DNA of 64,000 bases, taken from NCBI GenBank assembly GCA_021647205.1, contig JAKIVD010000004.1:62001-126000 (forward strand), written 5' to 3'. The position numbers were made by a program, and so were the translations under genes. Origin of the DNA: Bacteroidales bacterium (GTDB lineage Bacteria; Bacteroidota; Bacteroidia; Bacteroidales; F082). The notes beneath the pieces are model-generated. The model was not told the DNA's origin. It did not search any database and saw nothing but the letters and a program-made list of their open reading frames with translations. Below, in pieces: positions 8,304 to 16,983 of this stretch (positions within the stretch are counted from its first letter, which is position 1; each line of letters starts with the position of its first letter).

Positions 8304-9140
8304 ATGGAAAAGATGGATGGATTAACCGTACAAGCTGATGAATTGATGAAATGGCTAACAACTAACGGAATGGCCTGGGGGCTTAAATTGCTGGGTGCAC
8401 TTGTTGTACTGATCATTGGACTTTGGATCATCAAAGCCGTGATGAACAAGGTTGGCAAAACAATGGAAAAGAAAGACACCGATCCGTCGCTCAGGTCTTT
8501 TTTGAAAAGTATGCTCAGTATTACATTGAAGATTCTTCTCTTCATAAGTGTATTGATGATGCTGGGAATAGAAATGACTTCTTTTATTGCCATCCTTGGT
8601 GCAGCAGGTCTGGCTGTTGGCCTGGCCCTGTCGGGGACGCTTCAAAATTTTGCCGGTGGGGTAATGATATTACTGTTTAAACCTTTCAAAGTTGGTGATT
8701 TTATCGATGCCCAGGGCTATATGGGTGTTGTCAAAGAAATCCAGATTTTTATTACGGTGCTGACAACTCCTGACAACAAAACGATTATAATTCCCAATGG
8801 TGGTTTGTCTACGGGTTCGTTAACCAATTATAGTGCCGAACCCACCCGCCGCGTGGACTGGAGTTTTGGCATCGCTTATGGCGACGATTTTGACAAAGCC
8901 AAATCCATGATTCTTGATTTGCTGAAATCTGATAAGAGAATATTTTCCGATCCGGAACCTTTTATCGCCCTTGGCGAAATGGCTGACAGCTCGGTAAACA
9001 TCACGACCAGGGCCTGGGTGAAAGGCGAAGACTACTGGGGTGTATTTTTTGACATGAATGAGAAGTTTTACAAAAATGCCGATAAACATGGCCTCAGCAT
9101 TCCGTTCCCGCAAATGGATGTGCATTTGGAAAAAACTTAA
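8304..9140 (+). CDS. small-conductance mechanosensitive channel, MscS family
   Basis: An inner-membrane channel that opens on membrane tension and releases solutes during osmotic downshock. It has 278 residues, close to E. coli MscS. Three hydrophobic helices lie in the first ~120 residues; the third is the Gly/Ala-rich pore helix (FIAILGAAGLAVGLALSGTL, then QNFAGGVMILLFKPFKVGD). The beta domain contains IIIPNGGLSTGSLTNYS, the family signature, followed by the alpha/beta cytoplasmic vestibule. A second Met at codon 4 could also be the start. It is a single-gene unit between the terminator at 8240 and the palindrome at 9150. Confidence 0.95.
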   Translation: MEKMDGLTVQADELMKWLTTNGMAWGLKLLGALVVLIIGLWIIKAVMNKVGKTMEKKDTDPSLRSFLKSMLSITLKILLFISVLMMLGIEMTSFIAILGAAGLAVGLALSGTLQNFAGGVMILLFKPFKVGDFIDAQGYMGVVKEIQIFITVLTTPDNKTIIIPNGGLSTGSLTNYSAEPTRRVDWSFGIAYGDDFDKAKSMILDLLKSDKRIFSDPEPFIALGEMADSSVNITTRAWVKGEDYWGVFFDMNEKFYKNADKHGLSIPFPQMDVHLEKT

Positions 9141-9149
9141 ACAACCCCG

Positions 9150-9182
9150 AACTTTTCCAAAGTCCCAAACTTTGGAAAAGTT
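9150..9182. terminator. palindromic hairpin between mscS and OMP genes
   Basis: Perfect 14-bp inverted repeat AACTTTTCCAAAGT / ACTTTGGAAAAGTT with a 5-base loop and a T-rich continuation. It may end mscS transcription. A near-identical palindrome stands at 58962-58994. Confidence 0.65.
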
Positions 9183-9201
9183 TCTTTAAAACAGAACTTA
9201 T

Positions 9202-9909
9202 ATGAAAAAACGTTTACTCATACTGGCATTGACAGCCGGTGTTTTTATCAGTAGCCAGGCACAAACAAAAGTCTATGCAACAGGAGGAATGGAGATGGTT
9301 TTCTCCTTTGCAGATATTGATAACAATGGAATTACCGGTGGAAATATCATGCGGTGGGCTCCGGTTTTTAATGTGCAGGTTTTTGGAAATGTTGATTTTG
9401 GCAAAAACTTCGGCTTGATTTTTGGCGGTGCCATCAGGAATGTGGGTTTAATATACCAGGTCCCCGACACCAATATTAACCTGAAGAAAAAATACCGGAA
9501 TTATAATTTTGCTGTCCCCATTGGGTTTAAGTTGGGAAACATGCACAAATTTCTGGTGTTTGGCGGTTACGAAATTGAATTTCCTTTTCATTATAAAGAG
9601 AAGACCTTCATCGACAATGCCAAACAGGATGCTAAAATTGTTACCTGGTTTAGCGGGCGAACTCCTGCTTATTACAACTCGGTGTTTCTTGGTTTACAAT
9701 TTCCTTACGGCTTTACACTGAAATTCAAATATTATTTCTCTGAGTTTTTTAATCAGGATTATACCCAAAACGACGGGCAGGGGAACATATCACAACCGTA
9801 TAAAGGCTTGAAAGCCAATGTTTGGTATATTTCCCTGGGATTTGCCCTGTTCAAGAATAACCAGGTTTACTATAAGGAACAGGCAAAATACAAGGAAGAT
9901 TATTATTAG
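9202..9909 (+). CDS. outer-membrane beta-barrel protein
   Basis: A 235-residue protein with a clear signal peptide (MKKRLLILALTAGVFISSQA, cleavage before QTKVYATGG). The mature part has alternating strands rich in Phe, Tyr and Gly, e.g. NFGLIFGGAIRNVGLIYQV and FPYGFTLKFKYYFSEFF, fitting an 8- to 12-stranded porin-family barrel. It ends in a charged, Tyr-rich tail after the likely last strand (VWYISLGFALFKN). No substrate or partner can be inferred. It starts 62 bases after mscS, with the palindrome between, so it may be a separate unit. Confidence 0.7.
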   Translation: MKKRLLILALTAGVFISSQAQTKVYATGGMEMVFSFADIDNNGITGGNIMRWAPVFNVQVFGNVDFGKNFGLIFGGAIRNVGLIYQVPDTNINLKKKYRNYNFAVPIGFKLGNMHKFLVFGGYEIEFPFHYKEKTFIDNAKQDAKIVTWFSGRTPAYYNSVFLGLQFPYGFTLKFKYYFSEFFNQDYTQNDGQGNISQPYKGLKANVWYISLGFALFKNNQVYYKEQAKYKEDYY

Positions 9910-10245
9910 CAATATGCGCCCTTGAAACCAAAACGGAAGCATCGTTTTTTAAATGCTCAATACCAAAACGGTCTTAGGCTGAAACCTCCAGGTTTATTTT
10001 TGGCAGGTTTATTGAGTATTCTTTGCAGAATCAGTTTTACCCTTAAAAAATAACTTAGTAAGATAAAAGTTACAACAGCCAAGGTGTTAACACATTGGTT
10101 CACATAGGGGGATGATTGATGTAAAGTTTTTACAAATCAAACCAACACGGCAAAGATTGTTGACACAACAGCCTCCGGCTGGAAGGGAAGGGAATGATGA
10201 CTGTTTTCTTTGTGTCTTCACGTTTTTGCAAGAAAATTTAAACGC
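9910..10245. other. 336-base intergenic stretch, no gene seen
   Basis: Contains short frames only. ACCTCCAGGTTTATTTTTGG and nearby bases can form weak pairings but no clear terminator, RNA gene or repeat. The bases just before 10246 end in GTTTTTGCAAG, a partial -7-like string for the next gene. Confidence 0.4.
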
Positions 10246-12507
10246 ATGAAAAAATCACTTCTTATCATTGTTTCCCTGTTCATTGCTGTCACTTCAATTT
10301 TTGCCGGCGAAGGAACTGGTTTTCACTGGCCCAAAGAAATCGTTAAAGACAAAACAACCGTTACTTTGTACCAGCCCCAATACGATTCGTTTAACAACAA
10401 TATTCTTGAAGGCAGGATGGCTTTGTCAGTAAAGATAAAAGACCAGGAACTCATTTTTGGTGCCTTATGGTTTAAAGCCCGGCTGGCTACCGATTTGGAA
10501 GAACGGACAGCTGTAATAGAGAACCTCGATATTGAAAGGGTCTATTTTCCGGGGATTGAGGATACAACAAAAATCGAGAAATTTTCCAGATTACTTACCG
10601 AAGAAGTAGAATCGTGGGATGTGGTGATGTCGTTGGACCGGTTAATTGCAAGCCTGAAAGAAGTTGAAGATATGAAATCGCTTTCAGAAAACCTGAACAA
10701 TACTCCGCCCGATATTTATTTTCGCACATCACCTTCCGTATTAATCAGTATTGACGGCGAAGCAAAACTAAAAGAAATTGAAGGCGCAGGATTTAAGTAC
10801 GTTGTCAATACACCTTTTTTTATTGTCAAAGATTCAAAAGGAAAATATTACATCAAAGGCGGAAAATTCTGGTATGTTTCAAACCAGGTTTCTTCGGGCT
10901 ATAAACATACAGAGAAGGTTCCGTCAGATATTGAAAAGTTTGCTGCCGGTAACTTACAAGATGGAGAAATGGATTCTATTTCAATGAGCATAACCGAAGC
11001 CCCCGAATTAATAGTAGTTACGAAAGCTTCAGAACTGGTATCAACTGATGGTGAACCTGATTATGCTTCTATCGAAGGTACCGGTTTGCTCTATGTTTCG
11101 AACAGTTCGGAAGACATTGTGATGGACATCAATACACAACAGCATTTTGTATTGATTGCCGGAAGATGGTATGCTTCAAAAAGCCTGAATGATGGTGACT
11201 GGAAGTTTGTTGAACCCAAAGATTTACCCGAAGATTTCTCGAAAATTCCCGAAGATTCAGATATGGGAAATGTGCGCGCAAGTGTTCCCGGCACACCCGA
11301 AGCAGAAGAAGCATTGCTGGAGCAGAGTGTCCCTCAAACCGCTACTGTTGACCGCAAAACGACTACTGTAGAAGTACAATGGGATGGCGACCCAAAATTT
11401 GAAAAAATAGAAGGTACCGATGTCGCGGTGGCCAAGAATACCGACAAAACTGTTTTGCTCATCAAAAAGAAATACTATTGTGTGGACGACGCCATTTGGT
11501 TTGTGGCTGATAAACCAACAGGTCCGTGGGTTGTAAGTGATGTACGCCCAGATGAAGTAGATCAGATTCCGCCAGAATCGGAAGCCTACAACGTGAAGTA
11601 TGTTTACATCTATGAATCAACTCCCGAAGTGGTGTATGTGGGATACCTTCCCGGATACAACTATTCTTATGTTTATGGAGGAACTGTTGTTTACGGAACA
11701 GGGTATAATTACCGCCCCTGGTATGGCGCTTATTATTACCCACGCCCGGTAACGTATGGATTTGGGGTACACTACAATCCCTGGACGGGTTGGGGGTTCT
11801 CTGTCGGCTTCAGTTTTGGATGGGTTGGCTGGGGCTTTCATCCTTATGGAAGAGCAATGTGGGGGCCGAGAGGTTACCACCGTGGTTATCGACATGGATA
11901 TAACAGAGGCTACCATCATGGTTATAACCGTGGATATTCCAGGGGTGCCAGGGCGGGTTATGCAGCCGGTTCAAGAAATAGCAATGTATATAAAAACCGG
12001 GGGGGCGGTGTGAAAACAGCGGATAGAACACGTCCCGCACAAGGCAATAAAAACCTGAATAAAAAAGCCCGGCCATCCACTAAACCAAATAATGTTTACA
12101 CCGACAAAAAGGGGAATGTTTACCAACGTGACAAGAGCGGAAACTGGGAGAACAAAAACAATAAGGCTACCCGTCCGTCGCAAAAACCTGCTACAAAACC
12201 GAATCAGAAGCCTACTCAAAAGCCCGGTCAGAAACCTGCTACAAAGCCTTCGCAACGACCGGCTAACCAACCTTCGCAAAAACCCGGTCAGAAACCTGCC
12301 CGCCAACCGCAGACCCGGCCGTCGACAGGACAAAACCAGCGGCCATCTTCAGGCATGTCCAACCAGCAAAAACAAAACCTGAACCGCTCGCATCAAAACC
12401 GGAGTACAGGAACACAAAATTATAACCGTTCCCGCTCATCGGGTTACAGTGGTGGTAGCAGGGGTGGTGGAGCCAGTCGCGGCGGTGGTGGTGGCCGTAG
12501 AAGGTAG
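10246..12507 (+). CDS. exported multi-repeat protein resembling 'carbohydrate-binding family V/XII' proteins
   Basis: A 753-residue exported protein (start ATG 10246, signal peptide MKKSLLIIVSLFIAVTSIFA). Residues about 150-430 contain three diverged copies of a ~90-residue unit with the pattern [I/S]xxDGExxxxxIEGxG, YVxNT, a Tyr/Trp-rich strand (GGKFWYVSN; AGRWYASKSL; DDAIWFVADKPTGPW) and IPPESE-like endings. It then has a Tyr/Gly-rich segment (VYVGYLPGYNYSYVYGG, YRPWYGAYYYPRP), Arg-Gly-Tyr repeats and a long QKPxxKP tract. Proteins of this layout occur in many bacteria under the name carbohydrate-binding family V/XII, a title that to my knowledge lacks experimental support. The basic tail suggests binding to an anionic surface polymer or nucleic acid. 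Function unknown. Confidence 0.7.
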   Translation: MKKSLLIIVSLFIAVTSIFAGEGTGFHWPKEIVKDKTTVTLYQPQYDSFNNNILEGRMALSVKIKDQELIFGALWFKARLATDLEERTAVIENLDIERVYFPGIEDTTKIEKFSRLLTEEVESWDVVMSLDRLIASLKEVEDMKSLSENLNNTPPDIYFRTSPSVLISIDGEAKLKEIEGAGFKYVVNTPFFIVKDSKGKYYIKGGKFWYVSNQVSSGYKHTEKVPSDIEKFAAGNLQDGEMDSISMSITEAPELIVVTKASELVSTDGEPDYASIEGTGLLYVSNSSEDIVMDINTQQHFVLIAGRWYASKSLNDGDWKFVEPKDLPEDFSKIPEDSDMGNVRASVPGTPEAEEALLEQSVPQTATVDRKTTTVEVQWDGDPKFEKIEGTDVAVAKNTDKTVLLIKKKYYCVDDAIWFVADKPTGPWVVSDVRPDEVDQIPPESEAYNVKYVYIYESTPEVVYVGYLPGYNYSYVYGGTVVYGTGYNYRPWYGAYYYPRPVTYGFGVHYNPWTGWGFSVGFSFGWVGWGFHPYGRAMWGPRGYHRGYRHGYNRGYHHGYNRGYSRGARAGYAAGSRNSNVYKNRGGGVKTADRTRPAQGNKNLNKKARPSTKPNNVYTDKKGNVYQRDKSGNWENKNNKATRPSQKPATKPNQKPTQKPGQKPATKPSQRPANQPSQKPGQKPARQPQTRPSTGQNQRPSSGMSNQQKQNLNRSHQNRSTGTQNYNRSRSSGYSGGSRGGGASRGGGGGRRR

Positions 12508-12700
12508 GCTTAAATTGTTGAGAGCTCTTGGGGCATGAAGTTTTCACGCCCTGCTGGCAAAAGCCCTGAGTGCCGGAAGTAACCTTTGCGACAAAACCTG
12601 CAAAACGCAAACAGGTTTTTCATCGCACATTCCTGTTTTTAACAATTCAAAAGACAGCATGTTGAAAAACGCGAAAAACCACTTGTTTATTACAACCCCG

Positions 12701-14623
12701 CTATCCGGTATCAAACCTGAACATGATTTCTTCGAGGCTTTTTTCGGCACCTACAAATGTAATTACATCGCCCAGGCGCAGGCGCGTGTAGCCGTGTGAA
12801 ACAATGATGTGCCCGCCCCGCTTTACCGATAAAATTATCACATCCGAAGGCAACCTCAATTCGCGCAGGCGCATGCCATGGATGTCCTTGTTTTTCACTT
12901 CAACATCAATACTGTCCTGTCCTTTGTCCATGCCAAGCAGCAAAGTGGCTGCATTGGGGGAACGGACAAAATGGTCGAGCAGGCTGACAATGGCTGTTGA
13001 GGGTTCGATGATCAACGCCCCAAGCTTATGAAATTTCTCGAAGTTCTCCCGTTTGTTCAGGCGTACGATGACATCTTTGGTGCCGATATTTTCGTAGATG
13101 AGTTCGGCGATCTGGTAGTTTTTCTTGTCGGACATCATCAGGACAATGGCTTCGGTTTTTTCCAGTTCCAGTTGCTTCAGGTTCTCCAGTGTGAAGTCTG
13201 TCATCTTTACAATCTCAAAATCTTTGATGTCGTCTGTCCGGTATTCATCTGTTGAAACCAGCCGGGGTTTCCAGTTGTGTTTTTTCAATTGACTGGCCAG
13301 CGCCAACGACTGGCTTTCGATGCCGATGATAAGCGCATCCTGTGTGCTTTCAAGATGTTTCATTTTGGCACGTACATGGCTTTCCCCGACAATGTTCAGC
13401 GCCCACTTAAACAAGGGTGGTCCCACCAACTGGTTGATGATAATGATGGCAATAACAATGGTCTCGAAAGCGTAGCCCCATTCGGGAAACTCGTGCGCAA
13501 CAATCGTTGCAAGCCCTAAAGCAACACCGGCCTGGGTGAGATAAGGCATCCAGGCAATAAACAGGTATTTTTTGGGGTCCCCGGCAGCAAGTACACCAAA
13601 GGCTCCTCCCAGCACCATGGTGAACAAGCGCAAAAAGAACAGGACAACCGCAATCCCGAACACACCCATCAGGGTTTGAAACGAAAGCGAAGCGCCGGTA
13701 AGTGTAAAGAAAATGATGTAGATAACCGGCCCGATTTCATCCAGCAATTCCGAAAACTCAATGCGGTGCCTGGTGTAATTCGTTACGACGAAACTGGCGA
13801 TGATGCAAATCAGCAACGGTTCAATCAGTATGGCATGTTGAAACAACTGATCGGTCTGTATTTTAAGAAAAGCTGCAAAAAGGTAAACAAAATATCCGAT
13901 GACTATGATAAGCAGCGATTTAACAATTCTTTTTAAAGGAAGGGAAAACACGAAACCAAACAACTTCCCGATGGCTATCCCCAGGCCAAAGGACAAGAGC
14001 AACTCGAAGAGCAAAACCAACAGAAAAAGTACACCAATCTCTTCATTATTGATGAAGGCCTTGGCCAGGGAAAAAGAGATGGCAAACAAGATAATGACCA
14101 GGACGTCCTTCACGACCGTAACGCCCATCACCGTTTTGGTAAAGGGGCCGTTGGCACGCATTTCGTTTATGACGGCTATGGCCGAAGAGGGTGAACGTGC
14201 CACGAAAATGGTGCCGAACAAAATGGCAACGGCTATCTTGGTATGCGACGGCATTTCAGCCATAAAAGGGATGTAAGCTGCCAGAAAATAAACCGAAAAA
14301 CTAATCAGTACAAAGGTGATGACCAACTGGCCGATTGTCATCCACCTGATGCTGTTGATGCGGCTGCGCAATTCGTTTAGATAAAGCTCGGCACCGGCCG
14401 AAAAGGCGATGATGGCCAGGGCAATTTCGTTCAGGAAATTTAATTTTTCGATGGCAGCCGACGGTATAAAATTCAGCATGGAAGGCCCGGCAATGAGGCC
14501 GGTGATGATAAATCCGGTAATCAGCGGCAGCCTGACTTTTTGAAAGACCTTTGCTATCTGGTTGGCCGCAAGCGCAACAATCAGAAATCCGACGAAAAAT
14601 ATGACAAGGCTTTGTATCTCCAA
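12701..14623 (-). CDS. CPA2-type cation:proton antiporter with C-terminal RCK-like region
   Basis: A 640-residue inner-membrane protein. The first ~400 residues hold about 12 hydrophobic helices of the Na+/H+ exchanger fold, with LPLITGFIITGLIAGPSMLN and MPYLTQAGVALGLATIVAHE. Residues about 425-545 look like a TrkA-N/RCK domain, but the usual GxGxxG loop reads GIESQS, so nucleotide binding may be lost or altered. The end (KDIHGMRLRELRLPSDVIIL, GDVITFVGAEKSLEEI) matches a TrkA-C domain. Related proteins exchange K+ or Na+ for protons. The only in-frame start is TTG at 14621-14623; no nearby ATG exists. It stands alone, 98 bases after tsaB's opposite-end region. Confidence 0.88.
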   Translation of the reverse strand: MEIQSLVIFFVGFLIVALAANQIAKVFQKVRLPLITGFIITGLIAGPSMLNFIPSAAIEKLNFLNEIALAIIAFSAGAELYLNELRSRINSIRWMTIGQLVITFVLISFSVYFLAAYIPFMAEMPSHTKIAVAILFGTIFVARSPSSAIAVINEMRANGPFTKTVMGVTVVKDVLVIILFAISFSLAKAFINNEEIGVLFLLVLLFELLLSFGLGIAIGKLFGFVFSLPLKRIVKSLLIIVIGYFVYLFAAFLKIQTDQLFQHAILIEPLLICIIASFVVTNYTRHRIEFSELLDEIGPVIYIIFFTLTGASLSFQTLMGVFGIAVVLFFLRLFTMVLGGAFGVLAAGDPKKYLFIAWMPYLTQAGVALGLATIVAHEFPEWGYAFETIVIAIIIINQLVGPPLFKWALNIVGESHVRAKMKHLESTQDALIIGIESQSLALASQLKKHNWKPRLVSTDEYRTDDIKDFEIVKMTDFTLENLKQLELEKTEAIVLMMSDKKNYQIAELIYENIGTKDVIVRLNKRENFEKFHKLGALIIEPSTAIVSLLDHFVRSPNAATLLLGMDKGQDSIDVEVKNKDIHGMRLRELRLPSDVIILSVKRGGHIIVSHGYTRLRLGDVITFVGAEKSLEEIMFRFDTG

Positions 14624-14721
14624 TGCAATAAACTTTGGAGAGCAAGATAGTTAAATCTGGATTTTGAAAAAGGTTTTTTTTGAAAAAGAAAAACAGTTCC
14701 GCAGTTCAGCGGGTGCTGTAC

Positions 14722-15420
14722 TTATCTTAATCCCTTCACCCGTGGAATCCCCGCCACAAAATCTTTCAGGTAAAAAGGCTCGAAATAGGCCACATTTTCA
14801 AAGTCCTGCTGATTGAATTTCTGTTCGGAGAGTTGTGCCATAAAGGCAGTTGAAGGATGGAAGCCCCCTTTAAAAATGGCATGCTGCTGATGGCTTAATA
14901 TTTCTCTGCATTTGGCTGCACCATCTCCGGCAAAAATGATTTTGTGGGAGGAAAGCAAATCGCTGAATGAATTTTCATCAACAACAACGGCTTCTGTTTT
15001 TTTCAATTCATTCAATTCCGAATCGAAAAAAGCGCTGTAAACTTCCATGCGCCGGGCATCAATCATGGGACAATACAAAAAGTCTTCCGGTTTACTTTCG
15101 TTTTCTATCATCCCCGCTGCCATGGCTTTCAAAGTGCCAATTGCAATCAATGGTTTGTCGATGGCGTAACAAAACCCTTTGGCCGTGGAAACGCCGATAC
15201 GCAGTCCGGTGTAGGAGCCGGGGCCTTTGCTCACCGCGACGGCATCCAAATCGGGAAAACCAATCCCGTATTCTTTCAGCACTGCTTCACAGAAAAGGGT
15301 AATTTGAACGGCATGCGAATTTTTGGTGTGCGATTCTTTTATCGCAACTACTTTACCATCCACGGCCAAAGCCACTGAACAAACTGTAGTGGAGGTTTCT
15401 ATGTTTAGGATTGTTGCCAA
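14722..15420 (-). CDS. tsaB: tRNA threonylcarbamoyladenosine biosynthesis protein TsaB
   Basis: TsaB is the non-catalytic partner of TsaD in making t6A at position 37 of ANN-decoding tRNAs, in the cytoplasm. The 232-residue protein begins ILNIETSTTVCSVALAVDG and contains AVSKGPGSYTGLRIGVSTAKG (residues ~62-82), the family hallmark of the ASKHA fold. The length is typical for TsaB and far shorter than TsaD. The start is TTG (15418-15420), since no in-frame ATG precedes the conserved N terminus. TACCTTTGC on the minus strand at 15437-15445 is a consensus -7 box and implies a leader of only about 10 bases. Confidence 0.93.
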   Translation of the reverse strand: MATILNIETSTTVCSVALAVDGKVVAIKESHTKNSHAVQITLFCEAVLKEYGIGFPDLDAVAVSKGPGSYTGLRIGVSTAKGFCYAIDKPLIAIGTLKAMAAGMIENESKPEDFLYCPMIDARRMEVYSAFFDSELNELKKTEAVVVDENSFSDLLSSHKIIFAGDGAAKCREILSHQQHAIFKGGFHPSTAFMAQLSEQKFNQQDFENVAYFEPFYLKDFVAGIPRVKGLR

Positions 15421-15436
15421 TGCTGCTGATTTTAAT

Positions 15437-15445
15437 GCAAAGGTA
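15437..15445 (-). promoter_or_regulatory. -7 promoter element for tsaB
   Basis: Minus-strand TACCTTTGC matches TAnnTTTGC 17 bases before the TTG start. No -33 box seen. It suggests tsaB is not dependent on the adaptor gene's transcript. Confidence 0.45.
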
Positions 15446-15472
15446 GGGGGATTTTAAAATTCCCGGCCCTTA

Positions 15473-15545
15473 ACTTTCAGGTTACAAATCTGAAAGAGTC
15501 TTTCTTTTCTCCCCCTTGGGGGCAGTGCCCAAAGGACAGAGGGGG
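15473..15545. repeat. two small intergenic palindromes between adaptor gene and tsaB
   Basis: CTTTCAG / CTGAAAG (7 bp) around 15474-15496, then a C-run/G-run imperfect palindrome at 15510-15545 (CCCCCTTGGGGGCAGTGCCC with AAAGGACAGAGGGGG). No T run on the minus strand, so a terminator role is doubtful. They look like dispersed Bacteroidota intergenic repeats. Confidence 0.5.
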
Positions 15546-16907
15546 TCAGTCCTCAGATTTAAACAAATCCTTCTTGTCCACTTTTTCTACTTCATCCCTG
15601 TTTTTCAATGTTTTTGAAACAGCGCGGTAAGGGGCAACTATCACTTCATCGCCTTCTTCGAGGCCCTCGGTAATCTGAATGTAGGTGTTGTCCTGGATAC
15701 CGGTTTTCACTTCTTTCAAAACAGCTAAACCATCATCGTAAACAAAGACGTACTCTTTAACTTCTTCTTCTTTTACAAGCTTTTCATCATCTTTTCCCCG
15801 TTTCTCTTCTCGTTTTTCGCGGGCAGTTTTTATCCGGCCCGTTGTATCGGCGCGGGTTGTTACGGCCTGAATGGGAATTGTAAGAATATTGGGCGCCGTT
15901 TCGGTTTGTATTTCAACAGTCGCCGACATGCCCGGCCTGAAGGGTGACGGGATGGGGTCGTTTGGATTAATCAGGTCTTCGTAAGATTCGCGGAGCATGG
16001 TTATTTTCACGTCGAAATTGGTTACCTGGTCGGCACTTACACCAACGGTGTTGGCCGAAGTGGCAATCTCCGTAACGATGCCTTTAAAATTTTTGTCGAG
16101 GTATGCATCCACCTCAATAATGGCCGTGTCAAACAGTTTCACCCTGACAATGTCGTTTTCATTGACTTCCACATTCACTTCCAGAATATCGAGATTGGCG
16201 ATGCGCATAATTTCGGTTCCTGCCGAAAACTGTGAGGCGCCGGTAACGCGCTCCCCGACTTCTATATTCAGTTTTGAAACCGTACCGTCATTCGGGGCAT
16301 AAATACTCGTCCTGTTCAGGTTTTCTTTGGCTTCTTTAACCGATGCCCGTGCGCTGCTTACCTGGAACTGGCTGGCTTTGTAACTTTCTTTGGCAGCTTC
16401 CACATCGGCTTCGGCCACTTCAAAAGCCGATTGTGCAGCTTCGTACTCCGAATCTGAGATTACCTTTTTTTCCCAAAGGGTTTTGCTCCTTGCAAAATCC
16501 TGTTTTGCTTTGCTGAACTGCGACTTGCTTTGTGCTACCCTGGCTTTCGCATTGGCCTCGTTGGCCTGGGCGGTTCTGAGCGAAGCCTCAATTTTTTCGT
16601 AGGTAGAAATGTAAATTTCGGGGTCTATCTTTGCCAGTTTCATCCCCTTTTTCACAAACTCCCCTTCTTTCACAAAGAGCTCAACAACCTCGCCCGAAAT
16701 GAAAGGGCTGATCTTGATGTCCTTGGCCGGTTGGATTTTTCCATTGGCCGAAACCGTTTCGACGATGGTGCGCAATTCTACCTGCTCGGTGGAAACTTTG
16801 GTGCTTTTGGAATGCTTGCTTTTGTTAATTGCCAGGCCAATAACAACAAGCAGTACCACGACTGCAGCGATGATGAGCCACAGTTTGTTTTTTTTGTATT
16901 TTGACAT
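15546..16907 (-). CDS. periplasmic adaptor subunit of a tripartite efflux pump (HlyD/MacA type)
   Basis: A membrane-fusion protein of 453 residues linking an inner-membrane pump to a TolC channel. A single N-terminal transmembrane helix (KLWLIIAAVVVLLVVIGLAI) is followed by a lipoyl half-motif (KDIKISPFISGEVVELFVKE, then GEFVKKGMKLAKID). A long coiled coil rich in Ala, Lys and Glu follows (about residues 100-200), then the second lipoyl half (ITSIYAPNDGTVSKLNIEVGE region) and a beta-barrel domain. The C-terminal end is unusually charged (EKREEKRGKDDEKLVKEEEV). It is 76 bases downstream of the TolC-like gene. The expected ABC or RND pump gene is absent from this neighbourhood. Confidence 0.92.
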   Translation of the reverse strand: MSKYKKNKLWLIIAAVVVLLVVIGLAINKSKHSKSTKVSTEQVELRTIVETVSANGKIQPAKDIKISPFISGEVVELFVKEGEFVKKGMKLAKIDPEIYISTYEKIEASLRTAQANEANAKARVAQSKSQFSKAKQDFARSKTLWEKKVISDSEYEAAQSAFEVAEADVEAAKESYKASQFQVSSARASVKEAKENLNRTSIYAPNDGTVSKLNIEVGERVTGASQFSAGTEIMRIANLDILEVNVEVNENDIVRVKLFDTAIIEVDAYLDKNFKGIVTEIATSANTVGVSADQVTNFDVKITMLRESYEDLINPNDPIPSPFRPGMSATVEIQTETAPNILTIPIQAVTTRADTTGRIKTAREKREEKRGKDDEKLVKEEEVKEYVFVYDDGLAVLKEVKTGIQDNTYIQITEGLEEGDEVIVAPYRAVSKTLKNRDEVEKVDKKDLFKSED

Positions 16908-16983
16908 TTCAGTTTGAATTATTTAGTCAGAATTTCAATGGATAAAAATAGTCCTAAATTCAATAAGGTTGAAAGGAAAGATA

